From Carboxylicivirga marina (GTDB taxonomy: Bacteria > Bacteroidota > Bacteroidia > Bacteroidales > Marinilabiliaceae): DNA of 64,000 nt. The position numbers and the translations under genes were made by a program. Position 1 is the first letter of the stretch. Each line of letters begins with the position of its first letter. The stretch spans positions 37,193 through 101,192 of the forward strand of contig NZ_JAENRR010000015.1 in NCBI RefSeq assembly GCF_016612505.1, given 5' to 3'. Positions 52,996-60,992 of this stretch are shown here, piece after piece. The notes beneath the pieces are model-generated. The model did not search any database. It saw only the letters and a program-made list of their open reading frames with translations, and was not told where the DNA came from.

Positions 52996-53664
52996 ATGAA
53001 AGTAAAAAAACATAGACACGCCGATTTAGAGAATAAGCGAAGCATCTTTTTTCAGATAGGTTTAATAGTGGCTTTAGGAGCATCATTAGCAGCTTTCGAA
53101 TGGGGTTCCGATTCAAATATATTGGCCCAGCCTATAGATGAAGATCCATATGTTGAGGATGTGGAGATGATACCAATTACGCATCCTGAAGAACCAAAGA
53201 CAGCTTTACCAAAACCTATTCCATTAGAGAAGATAATAATTGTTGATAATACCACGCCAGTAGTGGATGACTTGCCTGATTTTTCATCGGAAGATACCGG
53301 TGAACCCGTCTTAATTCCTGAGATGGCAGAGGAAATTGATGATACGCCCATGACTTTTTATAATGTGCAGAAGATGCCTCAATTTCCTGGAGGCTCAAGC
53401 GCCTTATTAAAGTACATAGCAGAGCATGTTAAGTATCCGGTTATTTGCGCCGAAGCAGGCGTGACAGGCAAAGTGTACGTATCGTTTGTAGTGAATGAAA
53501 AAGGTAATGTTGTTGAAGCAAAAGTGGTTCGTAGCCCCGATGCTAATTTATCGACAGAAGCATTAAGAGTGATAAGCGGCTTGCCACAATGGACGCCAGG
53601 AAAGCAAAGAGACAAAGCTGTTAGGGTTGCTTATACCATCCCGGTTAACTTTGTTTTGAATTAG
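52996..53664 (+). CDS. TonB-family energy transducer (second paralogue)
   Basis: The 222-residue protein shares its layout with the gene at 51915: N-terminus MKVKKHRHADLENKRSIFFQ, one membrane helix, a less Pro-rich linker (HPEEPKTALPKPIPLEKIII) and a TonB_C domain (MPQFPGGSSALLKYIAEHVK, TPGKQRDKAVRVAYTIPVNF). The conserved ends and divergent linker point to gene duplication with later divergence. Which receptors it serves is unknown. Confidence 0.93.
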   Translation: MKVKKHRHADLENKRSIFFQIGLIVALGASLAAFEWGSDSNILAQPIDEDPYVEDVEMIPITHPEEPKTALPKPIPLEKIIIVDNTTPVVDDLPDFSSEDTGEPVLIPEMAEEIDDTPMTFYNVQKMPQFPGGSSALLKYIAEHVKYPVICAEAGVTGKVYVSFVVNEKGNVVEAKVVRSPDANLSTEALRVISGLPQWTPGKQRDKAVRVAYTIPVNFVLN

Positions 53665-53866
53665 CTCTTCAAACCAATCTATATATAGAATCGACGCTGG
53701 TTGAGATGTAATAGTATTGTTTCATCCGTGCCTAAAGATTAAGCGATTATAAAAGTCTCAATCAGTGTCGTTTTGCCTTATGTATGCCAAATAAAGAACC
53801 GAATGCACCCTTCTGTCCAAAGGGAATAGTGAAACTTATTTCCGTTAACATTTTAAACTTAAACCT

Positions 53867-54883
53867 ATGAAGAATTATACAAATCATATAAATAGTAAAG
53901 TCTGGTTACTGGCTATAGTCGTTGTTATTTCAATAATCGTTGTGGCTGCATGCACTGATAAACCATCGGGGTTTAAACCTCGTGCCATTGGTTCGCCGGG
54001 TGAATTACTCGTAGTGATGGAAGATGACCACTGGAATACTTGTGCCGGGCAAGAATTAAAAGCCTTACTGAAGGATGAATTTCCGGCCTTACCTCAGGAA
54101 GAAGCTATTTTCAAGAAAACACGAATTGCCTATAAGCAGTTTGAGCGTCACTTTAGAACTTATCGCAATGTATTGTTGGTTTCAATTAAAGAAGATGAAA
54201 GCTCTAACCGTGTTGAATATCGCCGACAGGAGTGGGCAATTGGCCAAAGTGTAGCGAAAGTAATTGCACGCTCACCCGAAGAACTGGCAAGCTTGCTGAA
54301 GCAGAAATGGCCTCGCATAAAAGGATTTTTTCACCAGGGCGATATTAACTCAATGGCCGATTCATACCATAAAATTTATCAGCCAGAAGCGGTTATGCAT
54401 GTTCAAAACAATTATCCCTTTACCATGTATTTTCCTAAGGGTTTTCACTTGAAGAAGTCTGAAGGGCATTTTTCGTGGTTCGACGCACAACGTCTCGGAA
54501 GCCAGTTAGGTATTTTTGTATACCAGTGTTCGCTCGACTCGCTTAGAGATTTTAATGCGCAGACTCTATTGAGTTTTCGTAACAACTTGCTTCGTAATCA
54601 AGTGCCGGGTGAAAATATTGGTTCCTTTATGACGACGGAGGAACATTTCCCTGTTTCGATTAAACGAACAAAGTTTGCCGATCGTCAGTGGACCGAATTA
54701 CGTGGCCTCTGGAAAGTAAGTGGTGATTTTATGGGTGGCCCCTTTATCGATTATTTTTATGAAGATGAAGAGAATAATCAACTCGTAATGCTTAGTGGTT
54801 ATGTATATGCGCCTGCCAAACCCAAGAAAGCTATTTATATGCGCGAAGTGGAAGCCGTGTTGAAAACATTGGAAGTGAATTGA
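53867..54883 (+). CDS. DUF4837 family lipoprotein
   Basis: The 338-residue protein has a lipoprotein-type signal (WLLAIVVVISIIVVAACTDK, Cys29) and matches the Bacteroidota DUF4837 family: SGFKPRAIGSPGELLVVMED near the N-terminus, KGFFHQGDINSMADSYH in the middle, and FPVSIKRTKFADRQWTELRG then GLWKVSGDFMGGPFIDYF toward the end. Function is unknown. It is transcribed alone. Confidence 0.85.
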   Translation: MKNYTNHINSKVWLLAIVVVISIIVVAACTDKPSGFKPRAIGSPGELLVVMEDDHWNTCAGQELKALLKDEFPALPQEEAIFKKTRIAYKQFERHFRTYRNVLLVSIKEDESSNRVEYRRQEWAIGQSVAKVIARSPEELASLLKQKWPRIKGFFHQGDINSMADSYHKIYQPEAVMHVQNNYPFTMYFPKGFHLKKSEGHFSWFDAQRLGSQLGIFVYQCSLDSLRDFNAQTLLSFRNNLLRNQVPGENIGSFMTTEEHFPVSIKRTKFADRQWTELRGLWKVSGDFMGGPFIDYFYEDEENNQLVMLSGYVYAPAKPKKAIYMREVEAVLKTLEVN

Positions 54884-55249
54884 TTTAATGAAAGATTTTA
54901 GCTCATAAACTTAATGCTTTTCTAAAAAAAAGAGGAGCAAAGTTGCGTGACAGGGAAATCGCTTTAAGTAATATCGACCTAAGCAATGTAGCTTGGGCCC
55001 CATCGTCGTATGTGGAGGGAAGAAAAATTTGAGGCATGATTTATAAATCTTTAAATTTTTCCCGCAACAATGACGTAATGGGTAAGCGAATGCTTTAGTC
55101 GACGACATTTTTGTCTACTTTTTGGGCTGGAGGCAAAAAGTAGAAGCCATTCCGGCTTGAGGAAATAAGCTAAGTACAATGAAATTTTTAAAAGCGATAG
55201 CCCTGTGGCGTGTGAAGAATTTAAGTTTATTTGATTTAAAAAAGATACA
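54884..55249. other. Intergenic region with repeat-like hairpins
   Basis: No gene is supported. TCTACTTTTTG (55114-55124) and CAAAAAGTAGA (55134-55144) form a perfect 11-bp inverted repeat around 9 nt, resembling repetitive hairpins seen in Bacteroidota intergenic DNA. Near 54985 CCTAAGC and GCTTGGG may pair. This could be a dispersed repeat element. Confidence 0.4.
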
Positions 55250-55726
55250 ATGAAAAACATATCATTCTTATCTGGGATTATAACCTTTTCAGTGTTGCTT
55301 GTAGCATTCACAATGATTCCAGTTGATTCTACCGCACAAAAAGAAGTAGTAAAGAAATATTACTTGTCATCAGACAATATAAATTTCGGAACGTTTAATC
55401 AAGATACAATAACAATTTTCAAAGAAAACAATAAACTATGCACGGCTAGACTTGAGCTTTATAAAGATCAAAGCTTTTGTTTATTTTACCATCTTAAGTA
55501 TGATAAAGTCATCGTTACTGATTTAGAACTGGGCTTAAAACAGACAAAAATCAAGGAATATGCCGATAAACTTCAAGGAAAATTTGAGGTACTTTGGGTT
55601 CAGGAATCTGAAGATTATACACGAATGGCAATTTTACATCTTACTACTGAAAATAAAGAGAAATTAGAATATGTTGTTCAAGATACAGAAAAAGGATTGG
55701 TTCTAATAAGAAAAGTAACGCTATAA
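55250..55726 (+). CDS. Exported protein of unknown function
   Basis: The 158-residue protein has a signal peptide (LSGIITFSVLLVAFTMIPVDSTAQ) and a mature domain of mixed strands and helices (VVKKYYLSSDNINFGTFNQD, KQTKIKEYADKLQGKFEVLW, RMAILHLTTENKEKLEYVVQ). I do not recognise a family. It has no operon partner. Confidence 0.6.
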   Translation: MKNISFLSGIITFSVLLVAFTMIPVDSTAQKEVVKKYYLSSDNINFGTFNQDTITIFKENNKLCTARLELYKDQSFCLFYHLKYDKVIVTDLELGLKQTKIKEYADKLQGKFEVLWVQESEDYTRMAILHLTTENKEKLEYVVQDTEKGLVLIRKVTL

Positions 55727-56054
55727 TATATGATGAAGTTGAAACTGTGTTAGAAACTCCGGAGATAAAATAGTTCTAATACAAATGTATATCGACAAAA
55801 AGTTTTATTAAGAGGGGAATAAATGTGCTTAAAAGAATGTTAAGTCAATTAAAAGATAAATAATCATTTGATATAAGAAGTAATTAGTAGTGTAGCAATA
55901 ATTACCAAGTTATATCAATAGCAACAAGTGATATGGCAGTAATTAATCATTTGGTAACGGCAAATATGATTGATTAGGAGGTAATAAATCATCGCATTTT
56001 TATTGGAGTAATAACTAAGTAATCATTAACTTAGAGAAAATATTCTACATTGTT
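55727..56054. other. AT-rich spacer with recurring GTAAT motifs
   Basis: No gene or strong hairpin is seen. The motif AGTAATNA or GGTAATAA recurs six or more times between about 55880 and 56025. This may be a decayed repeat or low-complexity DNA. Confidence 0.4.
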
Positions 56055-56411
56055 ATGATTAAATATAGTTTCGACAGAATTTTTAAAGCACGAGGAATAG
56101 CACGCCCCTTTAGTTTTTTAAAGAAACATGGTTTCTCAGATAATTTTGCCTCAAGGCTAAAAAACAATCGGGTATCACGACTTAATTTGCATCACCTCGA
56201 GAAGTTGTGCCTGGTTTTAAGGTGTACGCCTAACGATATTATGGAGTGGAAGCCTTCGGATACAACCGGAATTGATGCAGAACATCCACTTAATTTAATT
56301 AAACGCCCCGATCAAAAAGTTGACATGGTAAAAACCATTAATTCTATTCCGCTTGGTCAGCTCGAAGAAATTGAAAAACTGATAAATGAGCGGATCGGAA
56401 AAGGAGAATAG
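56055..56411 (+). CDS. XRE-type helix-turn-helix regulator
   Basis: The 118-residue protein has a Cro/CI-like helix-turn-helix in residues about 10-65 (ARPFSFLKKHGFSDNFASRL, HHLEKLCLVLRCTPNDIMEW, the last being the classic helix 4-5 of the fold) followed by a short helical tail (SIPLGQLEEIEKLINERIGK). It is a common small Bacteroidota regulator. No partner toxin lies next to it. Targets are unknown. Confidence 0.8.
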   Translation: MIKYSFDRIFKARGIARPFSFLKKHGFSDNFASRLKNNRVSRLNLHHLEKLCLVLRCTPNDIMEWKPSDTTGIDAEHPLNLIKRPDQKVDMVKTINSIPLGQLEEIEKLINERIGKGE

Positions 56412-56640
56412 CGAATAATACCGATTAAACATTAAAATGAGCTTTATTTCACTTCGCTTTATAAAACTCAATTAATCTAATATCGGCATTAACCAATGTA
56501 ATTAGCAAAACGACTTAAAGCGCGTTTTGTAATACATTTGGTATAAGATGTCAAAGCTCATATCTTGTTAAGAAGCGTTAAACCATTTCCACTTGTTGAA
56601 ATAGTTTGATGAATAAAGAATAAAAGTCTATCATTACAGC

Positions 56641-57633
56641 ATGAGATATTTAGCAGTGTTGTTATTGATGGGCTTTTTTACCGTTCAGGCCCAGCAAACA
56701 GAAACCGAGAAGTTGATAAAGCAAGGACAAACCTTGTTGAGCCACGATTTATACAAGGATGCCATTGGTAAATTTAAGCAAGCCATCACGTTTGATAAGA
56801 AATGTATGGAAGCACATTACGAGTTGGCTTATACCTATCTGACCATAAACGATTATGATGAAGCATTGCATTATAGTCGAAATGTATTAGGCGAAGAAAG
56901 TGAGTTTTACCTCGATGCGCTACTTATTTATTGTGCTGTGTTAAATGAAAAAGGCAATGCCAAACAATCTATTCGTGAATTCAAAAAGGCACTGAAGAAA
57001 TATCCCGATGAGTACCTGTTGCACTACAATATGGCTAAAAGTTACCTTGTGCTTGATGAGGTGAGCAGGGCCGAACAGTGTTTGATTACTTGTTTGCGAA
57101 TGAATAAGAATCATATTCCGAGTCATTTGCTATTGTCCGAGATGATGAAGAAAAAAGGCGAAGTGCTAAAGAGTATGCTGCCCATCTATTATTCGCTGTT
57201 ACTTGAAGTGGATGAATTAAAGAAAAAGGAATTACTGGAGGATTTACAAGTGCGCTGGCATGTAGCCAAAGTTCAAAGACCTGCAAGTAGTAAGCCCATA
57301 AGTCAGCACTCCTCTGTTTCGGGGCTGCGTATTGCTGAGGGAAAACTCAATGCCATTGCTCGTGAGGCTGAAGCGAATAACCCAGATGAACCTTATCGTT
57401 TCGTTAATCAAACCCTTTCGCTTTTATCGATGTTAAGCGAGGAGCAAACTGGCGAAATGGACTTTTTTGATATTCAGTATCTCGATTTTTTCAATCAGAT
57501 GCAAATAGCCGGGCATAGCGAATCATTTGCCTATTTTATATGCAGTGCTAAATATAACCCTGAAGTGTTATTATGGGTTGGTGATAACCAGTCGGCATTT
57601 AATGCCTTTATCAACTGGATGGAATTGCAGTAA
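56641..57633 (+). CDS. TPR-repeat exported protein
   Basis: The 330-residue protein has a signal peptide (MRYLAVLLLMGFFTVQAQQ) and at least four tetratricopeptide repeats in residues 25-195 (LYKDAIGKFKQAITFDKKCM, EAHYELAYTYLTINDYDEAL, AKQSIREFKKALKKYPDEYL, LLHYNMAKSYLVLDEVSRAE). The rest is helical without clear repeats. It is a likely periplasmic scaffold; the partner is unknown. Confidence 0.8.
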   Translation: MRYLAVLLLMGFFTVQAQQTETEKLIKQGQTLLSHDLYKDAIGKFKQAITFDKKCMEAHYELAYTYLTINDYDEALHYSRNVLGEESEFYLDALLIYCAVLNEKGNAKQSIREFKKALKKYPDEYLLHYNMAKSYLVLDEVSRAEQCLITCLRMNKNHIPSHLLLSEMMKKKGEVLKSMLPIYYSLLLEVDELKKKELLEDLQVRWHVAKVQRPASSKPISQHSSVSGLRIAEGKLNAIAREAEANNPDEPYRFVNQTLSLLSMLSEEQTGEMDFFDIQYLDFFNQMQIAGHSESFAYFICSAKYNPEVLLWVGDNQSAFNAFINWMELQ

Positions 57634-57772
57634 GAAAATAGGCTCTCGAAATACCATTGCTTAATAGGAATAATTTTATAATTCTTAAAAAATAAAAAGG
57701 TTTTTGTATCTTAAATAGGACTCTAACGTAGGAGATAGAAAATGATGTAGAATTTTTTAAAAAAAAGGTGAT

Positions 57773-57964
57773 ATGAGTAATATTTTAACTAAACATTTTC
57801 AATATACAGGAACAGATGATTTTGACCAGTCCTTAGACGATCAAATAAATGATTTTATTGGAAAAGAAGGCATTAATTCCGAGAATTTAATTGATATTAA
57901 ATTCAGTGGTCATTCCGATCAGGGCGTAGCTACCTATTCGGCGCTTCTGCTTTATAAAAAGTAA
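57773..57964 (+). CDS. Small Cse60-like protein
   Basis: The 63-residue protein (FQYTGTDDFDQSLDDQINDF, IDIKFSGHSDQGVATYSALL, YKK end) resembles the Cse60 family (sporulation protein in Bacillus): the QINDFI helix, the IDIKF strand and the YSALL(L/I)YK strand match. It has a plausible start and is followed by a terminator (57984-58017). Function is unknown; in non-sporulating Bacteroidota it cannot be sporulation-specific. Confidence 0.65.
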   Translation: MSNILTKHFQYTGTDDFDQSLDDQINDFIGKEGINSENLIDIKFSGHSDQGVATYSALLLYKK

Positions 57965-57983
57965 TTAAGAAAAATATAATTAG

Positions 57984-58017
57984 CAGCCTCCATTTAGTTA
58001 AGTGGAGGCTGTTTTAT
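57984..58017 (+). terminator. Terminator of the small Cse60-like gene
   Basis: CAGCCTCCA and TGGAGGCTG form a 9-bp stem followed by TTTTATTT. On the other strand it lies directly after the ATP-grasp-like gene and may serve both. Confidence 0.8.
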
Positions 58018-59202
58018 TTAATACGAAAGGCCCCAGGCCGCAAATTGTGTGTCAGTGTTAAATGGGGTAAGAGGGAAAAAACCTTTAGCAATTTTTCCAT
58101 TCTCGACCTTTATCGGGTAATTATTAATGTTTTCTTGATAGAATAGTGGCGCTTCGCCAGTTTTAAAATGCCTGATCAGCCAGGTTCCTTTCGTGTCAGG
58201 AGCCAATAAGTCTTTGAGGTGCAGGTTCACCAAGCCCATGTTGCACCGCAGGTTGGCTTCAACAAATGGATAAAACTTTAATTCATTATTTACATTCTTA
58301 AAGAATAAGGTATCGACACCAATGGGACCGGTGTATTGTTTGTGAATGCTAAGTGACTGTATGCTTTTAATAATGGCTTTGCTTGTTTGTTCTATCCAGG
58401 TATCATCATTGGGCAATAAGTCTTTAATAGCGCTAGGCGTATGAAAATACTCTTTACTAAAATGGCCTTGTCTGTCAGCATCAAAAAAATTAAGGCCTAA
58501 AAATCGAACAGTACCGCCATCATCAATCTCGAATTGTAATGAAGCATCTTGAACTTTGTTATAGATGGTTTCAACTATTAGCGCTCCGTGTTTTTTAATT
58601 TGAGCATTAATCCAGTTGCTTGCATCATTTAACTGCTTCTTATTTCTAATAAACATTAAACCTCTGCCCGATGAACTCCATAGGGTTTTTAAGACAATGC
58701 CATTTTCTTTTTTAAAAAGCTCGACAATTGACTTCATGCTGGATACAGGCAATGGTAATTGCGGAATGGAAACGAAATCAGGAAGCTTATGCGTATTTAA
58801 TTCATTGATTAATCTCAGGCTAGTCTCTCGGCTATAAAAGCTTTTTAACAAATCCGGTGTTTTAAAGGATGGCATTTCGTTAAAGTGCTTAATGTACTTC
58901 CCATATTTATGCTTAATTAGTTGGCTCCATCCCCAGGGTTTTAAAGCATCTATGTTAACGTTCTCAAGCTTTTTGTTTGAAATTAGCTGAGGTAATTCAA
59001 AACCCAAATTGGTCCAAAAAGAAGTAAATGAGCTATGATTGGCGATTTCACTTAATAGAAAGTCGTCTGGTTTTCCAATGAAAGCTAGTAAAGGGCTAAT
59101 GTCGTGTTCAAACTTAGATAACAGTTTGGATGGCATAAAACTGAAAGTGCCATTTTCAACTGCCATGTCACACGTTGGATTGTATATAAATAAGTTGGCC
59201 AT
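58018..59202 (-). CDS. ATP-grasp-like protein of unknown substrate
   Basis: The 394-residue cytoplasmic protein starts MANLFIYNPTCDMAVENGTF. It shows ATP-grasp-like features: GIVLKTLWSSSGRGLMFI (nucleotide-binding loop, residues about 175-195) and GPIGVDTLFF then FVEANLRCNMGLVN (metal-binding Glu/Asn, about 295-335). ATP-grasp enzymes ligate carboxylates to amines or thiols. The substrate is unknown and neighbours give no hint. The fold assignment is from motif pattern only. Confidence 0.55.
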   Translation of the reverse strand: MANLFIYNPTCDMAVENGTFSFMPSKLLSKFEHDISPLLAFIGKPDDFLLSEIANHSSFTSFWTNLGFELPQLISNKKLENVNIDALKPWGWSQLIKHKYGKYIKHFNEMPSFKTPDLLKSFYSRETSLRLINELNTHKLPDFVSIPQLPLPVSSMKSIVELFKKENGIVLKTLWSSSGRGLMFIRNKKQLNDASNWINAQIKKHGALIVETIYNKVQDASLQFEIDDGGTVRFLGLNFFDADRQGHFSKEYFHTPSAIKDLLPNDDTWIEQTSKAIIKSIQSLSIHKQYTGPIGVDTLFFKNVNNELKFYPFVEANLRCNMGLVNLHLKDLLAPDTKGTWLIRHFKTGEAPLFYQENINNYPIKVENGKIAKGFFPLTPFNTDTQFAAWGLSY

Positions 59203-59298
59203 TGGCTACAAAAGTAATGGCTTAATATAAATAATTGGGGGTATTACAAGCCATTAGACTTGACTAATGCTTATTTCTTAAATATCTTCTCAAAAAAA

Positions 59299-60324
59299 AT
59301 GAAGGATATGAATTCAAAACTTATAACGATACTTCTAGGATGCACATTATCTTTTAATGGATGCAGTGCAGATAATACTCAAAAAGAAGAAGAGCTTAAA
59401 GAGCCTGAAGTAACTTCTATCATTCAGGAGTTAAAAGGGAATAAGTTTATTGCTGATTATACTGTGGCCAAAGAGTCGGTTTTGCGTAGTATTCCGGAAG
59501 AATACATTAATAGTGCACGAGAGAATCTTTGTGTTGCATATCAGCACACATCGCACGGAACGCATGTGAGTCGTGGTTTGTATGGCTTGCCAGACTATAA
59601 AGCAGGTGATGATGCGTTATTTGGTATTGTTCGAAATGATTTTAAAACAGGAGTTCTGGACTTTCTTGACTATGCAATTGAAGATTATGCTGAGGATGGG
59701 AGGAGAGCAGTCGATTTAAGTCGCGATGAAACAGCTTTCATTCAGGCTACGCGAAATTTCTTAGATGATTCGAAAAACGAAAAAGTAAATGTGGTGATGT
59801 GGGCTTGGTGCAATATTGCAGGTCATGATGTTGAAGGAAATTACCTTCCCGGAATGCAAACACTCATTGATGAATATGGAGTAGGAGGTTCTAAAATTGG
59901 CGAGGGAGAAGGAAAGCGTCAGCAAGCTGTTTATTTCGTTTTTATGACTGGGCATGCCAATAGGGGAAGCAACACCGGAGAAGGCAATCCTGCCGAACAA
60001 GCGACTCTAATTAATGATTTCTGTAATAAAAACAAGTTACTCTGCCTCGATTATTATAGTATTGATACCCATTGTATGAATGATCATTATTGGGAAGATG
60101 CTGGTGATAATGGCAAGTCGAGCAGCTATGGCGGTAACTATTATGAAGATTGGCAAAATAGCCATCAGGAAGGCATCGATTATTATTTAAATAAAAGTAA
60201 ACCGGGAGGAGACGTAGAGCTTGGTTCACATACAACACAGCATATCACTTCTAACCGAAAAGCATATGCCATGTGGTGGATATTGGCTCGGATTAGTGGT
60301 TGGGATGGCACACTTGTCAATTGA
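59299..60324 (+). CDS. Lipoprotein with YQHTSHG motif, function unknown
   Basis: The 341-residue protein has a lipoprotein-like signal (MNSKLITILLGCTLSFNGCS; Cys after NG) and a conserved-looking core: LCVAYQHTSHGTHVSRGLYG, VVMWAWCNIAGHDVEGNYLP, AVYFVFMTGHANRGSNTGEG, YSIDTHCMNDHYWEDAGDNG. The strand-then-TGHA/DTHCMND pattern recalls SGNH-type esterases, but catalytic residues cannot be assigned. ATG 59299 or 59308 begins the signal; the frame is open from 59260. I do not recognise a named family. Confidence 0.6.
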   Translation: MKDMNSKLITILLGCTLSFNGCSADNTQKEEELKEPEVTSIIQELKGNKFIADYTVAKESVLRSIPEEYINSARENLCVAYQHTSHGTHVSRGLYGLPDYKAGDDALFGIVRNDFKTGVLDFLDYAIEDYAEDGRRAVDLSRDETAFIQATRNFLDDSKNEKVNVVMWAWCNIAGHDVEGNYLPGMQTLIDEYGVGGSKIGEGEGKRQQAVYFVFMTGHANRGSNTGEGNPAEQATLINDFCNKNKLLCLDYYSIDTHCMNDHYWEDAGDNGKSSSYGGNYYEDWQNSHQEGIDYYLNKSKPGGDVELGSHTTQHITSNRKAYAMWWILARISGWDGTLVN

Positions 60325-60389
60325 GAAGTGATGTAAATCAGATGTTAAAATTTTGTAAGGGTTTGCAGAATTTAGTTCTTTTGTAGCTG

Positions 60390-60854
60390 ATGAGAAATCT
60401 TCAGTTGAAATATAAAGCAATAAGTTTTGCCTTGGTAGTGGCTATTTTGCCATCGATACTTGGCGTGCATATATTTCAACACCATTGCACAGGTTGCGAT
60501 GAGGATGAAACGATAACCCGCATCATTACCACCATGCATGACCACGAGCATGCTTGCTCTGATTGTACCTGCGAACATGCGTGCCAAAGCTGTGCCGAGG
60601 AGGTCGGTAACCATGTGCATCATCTGCCTGAAGATGGCGCATGTAAGCATGAGTTTAAAAAAGCGTCTTTTGATGCGCAAACAACAGCCGCTAAAATAAA
60701 GTTCGAAGCAAGTGCTGTTGATTTGTTGTTTAATAACAATTTATATGCTGATGTATTATCAGAATTAGATAAACCATTAAGACTTCATTACGATGTAATT
60801 CAGAAGATTCCCGACGAGCCTTCGCCGGAGATGAATTGCGTTTTTCTGTTATGA
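60390..60854 (+). CDS. Cys/His-rich exported protein of a metal locus
   Basis: The 154-residue protein has a hydrophobic N-terminus (ISFALVVAILPSILGVHIF) then a metal-ligand-rich stretch: HHCTGCDEDE, MHDHEHACSDCTCEHACQSC, GNHVHHLPEDGACKHEFKK. Such a density of Cys and His fits metal binding in the periplasm or on the surface. It lies before a TonB-dependent receptor and an HMA-domain protein, so copper or another soft metal is likely (inference). Confidence 0.65.
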   Translation: MRNLQLKYKAISFALVVAILPSILGVHIFQHHCTGCDEDETITRIITTMHDHEHACSDCTCEHACQSCAEEVGNHVHHLPEDGACKHEFKKASFDAQTTAAKIKFEASAVDLLFNNNLYADVLSELDKPLRLHYDVIQKIPDEPSPEMNCVFLL

Positions 60855-60992
60855 TCCATTCATCCATGCCTAAGTAGCTTTTAAACTATAAGTTGCTTGA
60901 GGTAATTGATTAACCAAACAACCTTAGTTGTATAGTAACCTAAAGTTGATGTTTGGCTATTGTGTGCGTCAAATATCGCTAATCATATCAGG

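Noticed and set aside
54911..55311. Two overlapping minus-strand ORFs
   Set aside because: They span the repeat hairpin and the start of the plus-strand exported-protein gene; the peptides look random.
56412..56640. Weak inverted repeats in the spacer before the TPR gene
   Set aside because: Arms are short and imperfect, no more than expected in AT-rich DNA.
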